Positions 1 to 5,227 of a DNA stretch of 7,566 nt are shown here, piece by piece. Within the stretch, counting starts at the first letter, position 1; each line of letters begins with the position of its first letter. The stretch is from Clostridia bacterium. Lineage in GTDB: Bacteria; Bacillota; Clostridia; Christensenellales; Aristaeellaceae. The translations under genes were made by a program, and so were the position numbers. Under the pieces are notes generated by a model. That model saw nothing but the letters and a program-made list of their open reading frames with translations, was not told where the DNA came from and did not search any database. Location: contig JAFUWR010000254.1 in assembly GCA_017471125.1 (NCBI GenBank), forward strand, positions 1 to 7,566, read 5' to 3'.

Positions 1-495
1 ATCGACGCCAACGGCATCGTGCACGTGTCCGCCAAGGACCTGGGCACCGGCAAGGAGCAGTCCATCGCCATCACCGCCTCCTCCAACATGAGCGAGGAGG
101 AGATCGAGAAGGCCGTCAAGGAGGCTGAGCAGTTCGCCGCAGAGGACAAGAAGAACAAGGAGCAGGCCGAGACCTTCAACCAGGCCGACCAGCTCATCTA
201 CCAGACCGAAAAGACCATGAACGAGTCCGGCGACAAGCTGGACCCCGCCGACAAGTCCCGGCTGGAGAGCGAGCTGAACACATTCAAGCAGGTGCGGCAG
301 GGCAACAACGTGGACGAGATCAAGTCCGCGATGGAGACCTTCTCCAAGGCCACCTATGAGATCTTCGGCAAGCTGTACCAGCAGGCCAACCCCAACGGCG
401 GCCAGGGCTTCGATCCCAACGCCGGCGGCCAGAACCCCGGCGGCGGCGCCAACGTCAACGACGACGGCACCGTGGAGAGCGAGTTCACGGACTGA
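1..495 (+). CDS. dnaK: Hsp70 chaperone DnaK, C-terminal part (5' end outside window)
   Basis: This is the last 164 codons of DnaK, open to the left edge in frame 1 and stopped by TGA at 493-495. DnaK is the ATP-driven cytoplasmic chaperone that binds unfolded peptides and works with DnaJ and GrpE. The visible part begins with the last strands of the peptide-binding beta-sandwich (DANGIVHVSAKD, then TGKEQSIAITASS). It continues through the linker motif MSEEEIEKAV into the helical lid, which is rich in Lys, Glu and Gln. It ends in a disordered Gly/Asn/Pro-rich tail (NPNGGQGFDPNAGGQNPGGG) and the acidic terminus VESEFTD. The ATPase domain is not in the window. The tail is acidic but lacks a clear EEVD-like end, within the normal variation of bacterial DnaK. 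dnaJ follows 69 bases downstream on the same strand, the usual chaperone operon order. Confidence 0.96.
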   Translation: MDANGIVHVSAKDLGTGKEQSIAITASSNMSEEEIEKAVKEAEQFAAEDKKNKEQAETFNQADQLIYQTEKTMNESGDKLDPADKSRLESELNTFKQVRQGNNVDEIKSAMETFSKATYEIFGKLYQQANPNGGQGFDPNAGGQNPGGGANVNDDGTVESEFTD

Positions 496-497
496 TC

Positions 498-524
498 CAA
501 ATGAGGGGCAAAGCCCCTCATTTG
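498..524 (+). promoter_or_regulatory. dnaK-dnaJ intergenic hairpin
   Basis: A perfect inverted repeat: CAAATGAGGGGC at 498-509, a 3-base AAA loop, and the exact complement at 513-524. It starts 2 bases after the dnaK stop codon. No run of T follows the stem (the next bases are AGTGATTATGAG), so a strong intrinsic terminator is unlikely. Likely roles are a weak attenuator or an RNA processing/stability element that protects the dnaK mRNA 3' end and lowers dnaJ output relative to dnaK. The structure is seen directly; the role is inferred. Confidence 0.6.
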
Positions 525-552
525 AGTGATTATGAGATTCCCCAAATCAAAC

Positions 553-557
553 AGGGG
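553..557 (+). promoter_or_regulatory. dnaJ ribosome binding site
   Basis: AGGGG lies 7 bases before the ATG at 565, inside the run AGGGGTGA. It supports this ATG as the dnaJ start, as does the standard J-domain N-terminus that follows (MANKRDYYEVLGV). The site lies downstream of the intergenic hairpin, so it stays accessible when that hairpin folds. Confidence 0.7.
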
Positions 558-564
558 TGATTGA

Positions 565-1704
565 ATGGCAAACAAGAGAGACTACTACGAGGTGCTGGGC
601 GTCGCCAAGGACGCGGACGAGGCCGCCATCAAAAAGGCGTACCGTCAGCTGGCGAAGAAGTACCACCCCGACGTGAACCCGGGCGACAAGGACGCCGAGG
701 AAAAGTTCAAGGAGGTCAACGAGGCCTACCAGACCCTGTCCGACCCCCAGAAGCGCGCGTCCTACGACCAGTTCGGCCCCGACGGTCCCCAGGCGGGCTT
801 CGGCGGCGGCGGGTTCGGCGGGTTCTCGGGCTTCGAGGGCGGCGGCTTCGGCGGCTTCGAGGACATCTTCTCGTCCTTCTTCGGCGGCGGCATGGGCGGT
901 CGGGGCGCCAACGGCCCCATCCCCGGCGACGACCTGCGCTATGACCTGACCATCTCCTTCGAGGAGGCCGCAAAGGGCTGCGAGAAGGAGATCAACCTGG
1001 TGCGCGACGAGGAATGCCCCACCTGCGCGGGCTCCGGCGCGAAGCCCGGCTCCAAGGTGGACACCTGCCCCAACTGCCAGGGCACCGGCCAGGAGCGCGT
1101 GGTGACCAACACCCCCTTCGGCCGCATCCAGAACGTGCGCACCTGCTCCCGCTGCCACGGCGCGGGCAAGATCATCACCGAGCCCTGCACCAAGTGCCAC
1201 GGGCGCGGCAAGGTGCGCGTGTCCAAGCGCCGCACCATCAAGGTGCCCGCCGGCATCGACAACGGCCAGGTGCTGACCATCCGCGGCCAGGGCGGTCTGG
1301 GCGAGCGCGGAGGCCCGCCGGGCGACCTGCAGGTGGTCATCACCGTGCGGCCCCACAAGCTGTTCAGGCGGCGGGACGACAACCTCTACATCGAAATGCC
1401 CCTCACCTTCACCCAGGCGGCCCTGGGCGCGGAGCTGGACGTGCCGACGCTGGAAAAGCCCGTGAAGCACAAGTTCCCCGAGGGCACCCAGCCCGGCCAG
1501 GTGTTCACCCTGCGCGGGCAGGGCGTCACCCACCTGCGGGGCGGCGGCAAGGGCGATTTGTACGTCACCGCCGTGGTGGAGATCCCGAAGAAGCTGACCA
1601 ACCAGCAGAAGGAGCTGCTCAGGCAGTTCGACGGCACCACCACCAACAACCAGTATGAAAAGAAAAAGTCGTTCCTCGACCGGCTGAGGGATGCGTTCTC
1701 GTAA
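565..1704 (+). CDS. dnaJ: Hsp40 co-chaperone DnaJ
   Basis: Full-length class I DnaJ of 379 residues, the usual family size. It delivers unfolded clients to DnaK and stimulates its ATPase in the cytoplasm. Domains in order: J domain at about 1-70 with the essential HPD at residues 34-36; Gly/Phe-rich linker at about 78-112, built of FGG-type repeats and containing the EDIF segment; zinc-binding region with all four CxxCxGxG repeats starting at C151, C168, C194 and C208, enough to hold two Zn ions; then the two C-terminal substrate-binding beta domains, with conserved stretches such as KVPAGIDNGQ and LRGQG. The C-terminus is a short basic helix. The start is fixed by the AGGGG site and the standard N-terminus. 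It is cotranscribed with dnaK unless the hairpin between them stops transcription. No CIRCE-like operator is visible in front of it, so heat-shock control would act upstream, outside the window. Confidence 0.98.
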   Translation: MANKRDYYEVLGVAKDADEAAIKKAYRQLAKKYHPDVNPGDKDAEEKFKEVNEAYQTLSDPQKRASYDQFGPDGPQAGFGGGGFGGFSGFEGGGFGGFEDIFSSFFGGGMGGRGANGPIPGDDLRYDLTISFEEAAKGCEKEINLVRDEECPTCAGSGAKPGSKVDTCPNCQGTGQERVVTNTPFGRIQNVRTCSRCHGAGKIITEPCTKCHGRGKVRVSKRRTIKVPAGIDNGQVLTIRGQGGLGERGGPPGDLQVVITVRPHKLFRRRDDNLYIEMPLTFTQAALGAELDVPTLEKPVKHKFPEGTQPGQVFTLRGQGVTHLRGGGKGDLYVTAVVEIPKKLTNQQKELLRQFDGTTTNNQYEKKKSFLDRLRDAFS

Positions 1705-1710
1705 AATATC

Positions 1711-1737
1711 GAGGGCGTCGCACAATGCGACGCCCTC
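1711..1737. terminator. Bidirectional terminator between convergent dnaJ and hisIE
   Basis: Perfect 12-bp inverted repeat: GAGGGCGTCGCA at 1711-1722, loop CAA, exact complement at 1726-1737. It lies 6 bases after the dnaJ stop and 6 bases after the hisIE stop on the other strand. Read on the minus strand the stem is followed by GATATTTTAC, a moderate U-tract. Read on the plus strand it is followed by AATCAATTATTTCC, a weaker, interrupted one. Its position as the only non-coding sequence between two converging operons makes a shared terminator the best reading. It should work better for the his operon than for dnaJ. Confidence 0.82.
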
Positions 1738-1743
1738 AATCAA

Positions 1744-2397
1744 TTATTTCCCCGTCATCTTCTCCTGCTTGACCTTGTGGTCGATGACGTGGCGGGAGGC
1801 CAGCTCCCTGTGGATGTCCTCCAGCGATATGCCCATCTGGATCATCAGCACCATCACGTGGTAGGTCAGGTCGGCGATCTCGTAGATCGTCTCGGCCTTG
1901 TCGCCCGCTTTGCCTGCGATGATGACCTCGGTGGATTCCTCGCCCACCTTCTTGAGGATCTTGTCGATGCCCTTCTCGAACAGGTAGGTGGTGTAGCTGC
2001 CCTCCTTCTTCTCGGTCTTGCGGCCCTCGATGAGCCGCATCAGGCCGTCCAGCGTGAAGGCGTGGTTGTTTTCGGACTCAAAGACCGGGTTGGTGAAGCA
2101 GCTCTCGGTGCCCAGGTGACAGGCCGGGCCGTCCTTATTGACCTCCACCACCAGCGCGTCGCGGTCGCAGTCCGCGGTGATGGAGACGATGTGCTGGTAG
2201 TTGCCGCTGGTCTCGCCCTTGAGCCACAGCTCCTGCCGAGAGCGGGACCAGAAGCAGGTCAGCTCCTTCTCCATGGAGATCTCGAGGCTCTCCCGGTTCA
2301 TATACGCCAGGGTCAGCACCTGCTTGGTCTCGGCGTCCACCACGATGGCGGGGATGAGCCCCTTCTCGTCGAATTTCAGGGTGTTTATATCGATCAT
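1744..2397 (-). CDS. hisIE: Bifunctional phosphoribosyl-AMP cyclohydrolase / phosphoribosyl-ATP pyrophosphatase HisIE
   Basis: A 217-residue fusion enzyme catalysing steps 2 and 3 of histidine synthesis. The C-terminal HisE domain removes pyrophosphate from PR-ATP, and the N-terminal HisI domain opens the purine ring of PR-AMP. HisI spans about 1-105: FWSRSRQELWLKGETSGN at 49-66, the metal motif DCDRDA at 76-81, and ACHLGTESCF, giving conserved cysteines C77, C93 and C100, the positions that bind zinc in this family. The bases around C93 deviate slightly from the more common CHTG form. HisE spans about 130-210: the SYTTYLFEKGIDKILKKVGE region, EESTEVIIA with its conserved acidic residues, then a helix with DLTYHVMVLM. 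Length matches the family (about 200-210). The ATG is 2 bases after the hisF stop, with GAGG 8 bases upstream. It is the last gene of the his operon, and a terminator hairpin follows its TAA. Confidence 0.97.
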   Translation of the reverse strand: MIDINTLKFDEKGLIPAIVVDAETKQVLTLAYMNRESLEISMEKELTCFWSRSRQELWLKGETSGNYQHIVSITADCDRDALVVEVNKDGPACHLGTESCFTNPVFESENNHAFTLDGLMRLIEGRKTEKKEGSYTTYLFEKGIDKILKKVGEESTEVIIAGKAGDKAETIYEIADLTYHVMVLMIQMGISLEDIHRELASRHVIDHKVKQEKMTGK

Positions 2398-2399
2398 AT

Positions 2400-3158
2400 T
2401 CAAAGCCTCACATTGATGTCGTTGTCGCGCAATACCTGTTTGAGATCGTTGATCTGGACCTCGCCGAAGTGGAAGATGGACGCCGCCAGGCCCGCGTCCA
2501 CCCGGGGCAGGGCCTTGAACAGCGTGACGAAGTCCTGTATGCCGCCCGCGCCGCCGGAGGCGATGACCGGCACGCTGACCGCGTCGCACACGGCGCGAAG
2601 CATCTCCAGGTCGAAGCCGCCCTTGACGCCGTCGGTGTCGATGGAGTTGAGCACCACCTCGCCCGCGCCGCTGTCCACGCAGCGCTTGATCCAGCTTATG
2701 GCCTCCATGCCGGTGTCCTCGCGCCCGCCCTTGGCGAACACCCGAAACTGGCCGTCCACCCGCTTCACGTCCGCGGAGATGACCACGCACTGGCTGCCGT
2801 AGCGCTCGGCGGCGGTGGGGATGAGGTCGGGATTTCGGATGGCCCCGGAGTTGACGGACACCTTGTCCGCGCCGCACTTGAGCACCCGGTCGAAGTCGGC
2901 GACGGTGTTGATGCCGCCGCCCACGGTCAGCGGGATGAACACCCGCTCGGCCACCTGCTTCAGGATGTCCGTGAACAGCGCCCGGCCCTCGTGGGAGGCG
3001 GTGATGTCGTAGAACACCAGCTCGTCCGCGCCGCAGTTGGAGTAATATTCCGCCAGCTTCACCGGGCTGGACACGTCCTGCACGCCCAGGAAGTTGACCC
3101 CCTTCACCACGCGGCCGTCCCGCACGTCCAGGCAGGGGATGATGCGCTTGGTGATCAT
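2400..3158 (-). CDS. hisF: Imidazole glycerol phosphate synthase, cyclase subunit HisF
   Basis: A 252-residue (beta/alpha)8-barrel protein of normal family length. It uses ammonia delivered by HisH to turn PRFAR into imidazole glycerol phosphate and AICAR. Both catalytic aspartates are in place: D11 in IIPCLDVRDG and D130 in VVISADVKRVDG. Phosphate-binding loops are visible as PLTVGGGI (76-83) and VIASGGAGGI near the C-terminus. The GADKVS segment (D98, K99) matches the conserved face that contacts HisH. The ATG overlaps the hisA stop as ATGA, and GGAGGTGA lies 10 bases upstream inside hisA. This predicts translational coupling of the two paralogous barrel enzymes. Confidence 0.98.
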   Translation of the reverse strand: MITKRIIPCLDVRDGRVVKGVNFLGVQDVSSPVKLAEYYSNCGADELVFYDITASHEGRALFTDILKQVAERVFIPLTVGGGINTVADFDRVLKCGADKVSVNSGAIRNPDLIPTAAERYGSQCVVISADVKRVDGQFRVFAKGGREDTGMEAISWIKRCVDSGAGEVVLNSIDTDGVKGGFDLEMLRAVCDAVSVPVIASGGAGGIQDFVTLFKALPRVDAGLAASIFHFGEVQINDLKQVLRDNDINVRL

Positions 3159-3871
3159 GTGGCGCTCACCTCCAACGCGGTTTTGAGGTCGATGGCCCCG
3201 GTGTAGTACGCCTTGCCGATGATGGCCCCGTACAGGCCCATCCCGGCCAGCGCCCGTATGTCGTCCAGCGTGGATACGCCGCCGGAGGCGATGATGTCCA
3301 TTTGATACTGCCTTTGCAGGTCGGCGTACAGCGCCCGGTTCGCGCCGCGCATGGCCCCGTCCCGGCTGATGTCCGTGCAGATGACGGTCCTGACGCCCAT
3401 CCGCTGGTACTTGTCCATGAACTGCGAAAGCGTCATGTCGGACTGCTCGGTCCAGCCCTTGATGGAGATCAGCCCGTCCCGCACGTCCGCGCCCACGGCG
3501 ATGGCGTCGCCGTACTTCTGAACAGCGCGCTCCGCGAAGTCGCCGCCGGTGATGGCCGCGGTGCCCAGGATGACGCGCTTCACGCCCAGGGACAGGTACC
3601 TTTCGATGACCTCCATGGAGCGTATGCCGCCGCCCAGCTCCACGAACAGGCCGGTGTTCTCGACGATGCGCCGAACGGTCTCCGCGTTGGGCGTGCCGCC
3701 GGACTTCGCGCCCTCCAGGTCTACCATGTGCAGGAACCGCGCGCCCGCAGCCTCGAACTTCTTCGCGGTATCAAGCGGGTCAGGGTCGTAGACGGTCATC
3801 TGCTGATAGTCGCCCTTGTAGAGCCGCACGGCCTTGCCTTCATACAGGTCGATGGCGGGGAATATGTTCAC
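3155..3871 (-). CDS. hisA: ProFAR isomerase HisA
   Basis: 1-(5-phosphoribosyl)-5-[(5-phosphoribosylamino)methylideneamino]imidazole-4-carboxamide isomerase, 238 residues, the normal length for the family. It opens the ribose of ProFAR to give PRFAR, the HisHF substrate. The barrel carries the two catalytic aspartates: D8 in FPAIDLYEGKAVRL and D129 in VGADVRDG. Also present are the conserved loop VELGGGIRS (77-85) and T166-D167 followed by ISRDGAMRG. The start is GTG, not ATG: the codon at 3869-3871 overlaps the hisH stop as GTGA, and a strong GGAGG site precedes it. The first residues (NIFPAIDLYEG) match the family N-terminus, so no other start is needed. The sequence looks like a dedicated HisA, but I cannot exclude PriA-type dual activity from sequence alone. 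Confidence 0.97.
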   Translation of the reverse strand: MNIFPAIDLYEGKAVRLYKGDYQQMTVYDPDPLDTAKKFEAAGARFLHMVDLEGAKSGGTPNAETVRRIVENTGLFVELGGGIRSMEVIERYLSLGVKRVILGTAAITGGDFAERAVQKYGDAIAVGADVRDGLISIKGWTEQSDMTLSQFMDKYQRMGVRTVICTDISRDGAMRGANRALYADLQRQYQMDIIASGGVSTLDDIRALAGMGLYGAIIGKAYYTGAIDLKTALEVSAT

Positions 3872-4488
3872 GCCTCACCCCTCCATTCACAGAACGATTT
3901 GAGGATGCCCAGCCCCACGTCGCCGGACTTCTCCGGGTGGAACTGGCAGCCGCAGACGTTGCCTCGGGCCACCGCGGCGGTCAGCGGCGCGCCGTACTCG
4001 GCGGTGGCGACGACGGCGGCGTCGCACTTCGCGCCATAGTAGGAGTGGACGAAGTACACGCAGTCGCCGGGCTTCACCGTCTGAAAGATGGGGTGGGGGC
4101 GCGTGAGCGTAAGCGCGTTCCAGCCGATGTGCGGGATCTTGTAGTCGGCGGGGATGACCTCCGATATGGGGCGCACCTCGCCGGGGATGAGCCCCAGGCC
4201 CTGATGCTCGCCGAACTCGAAGCTTTTGTCCAGCAAAAGCTGCATGCCCAGGCAGATGCCCATGACGGGCACGCCCGCGGCGGCGGCGTCCTTCACCACG
4301 TCGTCCAGCCCCGTCTCGCGCAGCTTCGCCGCCGCGTCGCCGAACGCGCCGACGCCGGGCAGGATCACGTGATCCGCGCGGCGGATGACCTCGGCCTCGC
4401 CGGTCACGACGGCCTCCGCGCCGATGCGCTTTAGGCTGTGGGCCAGCGAAAACAGGTTGCCCACGCCGTAGTCGATGATGGCTATCAT
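3868..4488 (-). CDS. hisH: Imidazole glycerol phosphate synthase, glutaminase subunit HisH
   Basis: A class I glutamine amidotransferase of 206 residues, the usual length. It hydrolyses glutamine and channels ammonia to HisF in the HisHF complex. The catalytic triad is complete: nucleophile C79 in GICLGMQLL, and H184 and E186 in CQFHPEKSGD. The oxyanion-region motif LPGVGAFGD is at 43-51 and the N-terminus IAIIDYGVGNL is typical. The ATG at 4486-4488 has GGGAG 5 bases upstream and overlaps the stop of the preceding small ORF as ATGA. It is therefore coupled to that small ORF rather than directly to hisB. Its own stop overlaps the hisA GTG. Confidence 0.98.
   Translation of the reverse strand: MIAIIDYGVGNLFSLAHSLKRIGAEAVVTGEAEVIRRADHVILPGVGAFGDAAAKLRETGLDDVVKDAAAAGVPVMGICLGMQLLLDKSFEFGEHQGLGLIPGEVRPISEVIPADYKIPHIGWNALTLTRPHPIFQTVKPGDCVYFVHSYYGAKCDAAVVATAEYGAPLTAAVARGNVCGCQFHPEKSGDVGLGILKSFCEWRGEA
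3880..3884 (-). promoter_or_regulatory. hisA ribosome binding site (supports GTG start)
   Basis: On the minus strand GGAGG lies 8 bases before the GTG at 3871, inside the last codons of hisH (within GGAGGGGTGA). This near-perfect site decides the unusual GTG start of hisA. Because it lies in hisH coding sequence, hisA initiation is probably coupled to ribosomes finishing hisH. Confidence 0.75.
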
Positions 4489-4634
4489 ATATACTCCCTG
4501 TCATGTTCATCGTCAAGTCCAAACCGACGGCGAACCTCTTCCTCTGGAATCCAGTCAGAATCTGCTTTGACGGAATCGCGTCCGCGCTGTATCGCATCAA
4601 GAAGAATGTCGATTGCTTGTTCGCGTGATTCCAT
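4485..4634 (-). CDS. Small hypothetical protein (49 aa) inserted between hisB and hisH; possible antitoxin-like fragment
   Basis: I do not recognise this gene with certainty. It encodes 49 residues starting MESREQAIDILLDAIQRG and ending DDEHDREYI; the product is acidic and polar. It looks like two short helices: an amphipathic one at about 3-22, a WIP turn at 28-30, and EEEVRRRFGL at 31-40. There is no signal peptide, membrane segment or cysteine. The layout helix, short loop, then EEV-x3-FG loosely recalls the toxin-binding tails of RelB/Phd-type antitoxins, but no DNA-binding part and no neighbouring toxin are seen. Evidence that it is translated: the ATG is 2 bases after the hisB stop, and its TGA overlaps the hisH ATG. 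An in-frame GTG at 4638-4640 overlaps the hisB stop as GTGA, 4 bases after GGGAG, and could be the true start (51 residues). Third codon positions are G/C in 20 of 49 codons, far below the his genes, which suggests a different origin. Confidence 0.6.
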   Translation of the reverse strand: MESREQAIDILLDAIQRGRDSVKADSDWIPEEEVRRRFGLDDEHDREYI

Positions 4635-4650
4635 CGTCACAGTACTCCCT
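4492..4650. repeat. 8-bp direct repeat bracketing the small ORF (copies 4492-4499 and 4643-4650)
   Basis: TACTCCCT (AGGGAGTA on the coding strand) occurs at 4492-4499 and again at 4643-4650, 151 bases apart. Each copy carries the ribosome-binding GGGAG: one for hisH, one at the 3' end of hisB for the small ORF. The repeat may be a scar of a small insertion or simply two similar ribosome binding sites; eight bases is too short to decide. Confidence 0.3.
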
Positions 4651-5224
4651 TCGTGGACGGTATCTCCCCGTTCAGCCGCGCGTCCACGGCGCAGGCGTCC
4701 CGGAAGGTGCGGGCGGCGGACTTGAACATGCCCTCGACGATGTGGTGGCTGTTCTCCCCGGCCAGCATGCGGATGTGGAGCGTGACGCTGGCCTTGCGCA
4801 CGAAGCCCAGCCAGAACTCCTTGACCAGCTCGGTGTCAAAGGTCCCGATCTTCTGGGCGGGGATGGCCACGTCGTAGGACAGGTGGGCGCGGCCCGACAC
4901 GTCCACGGCGGTGAGCAGCAGCGCCTCGTCCATGGGCAGGATGGTGCTGGCGTAGCGGTTGATGCCGCCCATGTCGCCCAGCGCCTCGGCGAACGCCTGG
5001 CCCAGGCAGATGCCGATGTCCTCGACGCTATGGTGGTCGTCCACGTCCGTGTCGCCCACGCACTTGACCGTCAGGTCGAAGCGGCCGTGTTTGCTAAACA
5101 GCGTCAGCATGTGGTTCAAAAAGCCGCAGCCGGTGTCGATGTCGGCCCTGCCCGCGCCGTCCAGCTTCAATTTCAGTCGGATGTCCGTCTCCGCCGTGCG
5201 GCGGATGACCTCTGCCTCTCGCAT
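4637..5224 (-). CDS. hisB: Imidazoleglycerol-phosphate dehydratase HisB
   Basis: Monofunctional IGP dehydratase of 195 residues, the standard size. It makes imidazole acetol phosphate, the substrate of HisC. The metal-binding histidine/glutamate clusters of the family are intact: FLNHM at 35-39, DDHHSVEDIG with H64, H65 and E68, and NSHHIVEG with H160, H161 and E164; these bind the two Mn ions. The C-terminus IPSTKGVL is the typical family ending, so the protein is not truncated by the small ORF that follows. No phosphatase domain is attached, unlike the bifunctional enterobacterial HisB, so histidinol-phosphate phosphatase must be encoded elsewhere. The ATG is 3 bases after the hisC stop, with a GGGGGA ribosome binding site upstream inside hisC. 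Confidence 0.98.
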   Translation of the reverse strand: MREAEVIRRTAETDIRLKLKLDGAGRADIDTGCGFLNHMLTLFSKHGRFDLTVKCVGDTDVDDHHSVEDIGICLGQAFAEALGDMGGINRYASTILPMDEALLLTAVDVSGRAHLSYDVAIPAQKIGTFDTELVKEFWLGFVRKASVTLHIRMLAGENSHHIVEGMFKSAARTFRDACAVDARLNGEIPSTKGVL

Positions 5225-5227
5225 GGT

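Noticed and set aside
525..564. Separate promoter for dnaJ downstream of the intergenic hairpin
   Set aside because: Only about 40 bases are available and no convincing -35/-10 pair is visible; TATGAG alone is not enough.
790..905. Repetitive GGC/TTC-rich DNA suggesting a tandem repeat element
   Set aside because: It encodes the Gly/Phe-rich linker that every class I DnaJ carries, so it is coding low complexity and not a mobile or satellite repeat.
547..1743. Long open frame on the minus strand opposite dnaJ (about 398 codons)
   Set aside because: Antisense shadow of a GC-rich gene: Ala/Gly/Leu/Val-rich translation without recognisable domains, lying over a fully conserved dnaJ.
1777..2802. 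Long plus-strand open frame opposite hisIE and hisF
   Set aside because: Low-complexity translation rich in His, Val, Leu and Asp, typical of the reverse complement of GC-rich coding sequence. It crosses the junction of two certain genes.
3887..4600. Minus-strand frame of about 237 codons running through the small ORF into hisH
   Set aside because: It becomes Arg/Pro/Gly-rich noise once it enters hisH in the wrong frame, whereas hisH has its full catalytic triad in the annotated frame.
4485..4650. Insertion sequence or integron-like cassette around the small ORF
   Set aside because: No transposase, no terminal inverted repeats and no attachment-site structure seen; only an 8-base direct repeat that doubles as ribosome binding sites.
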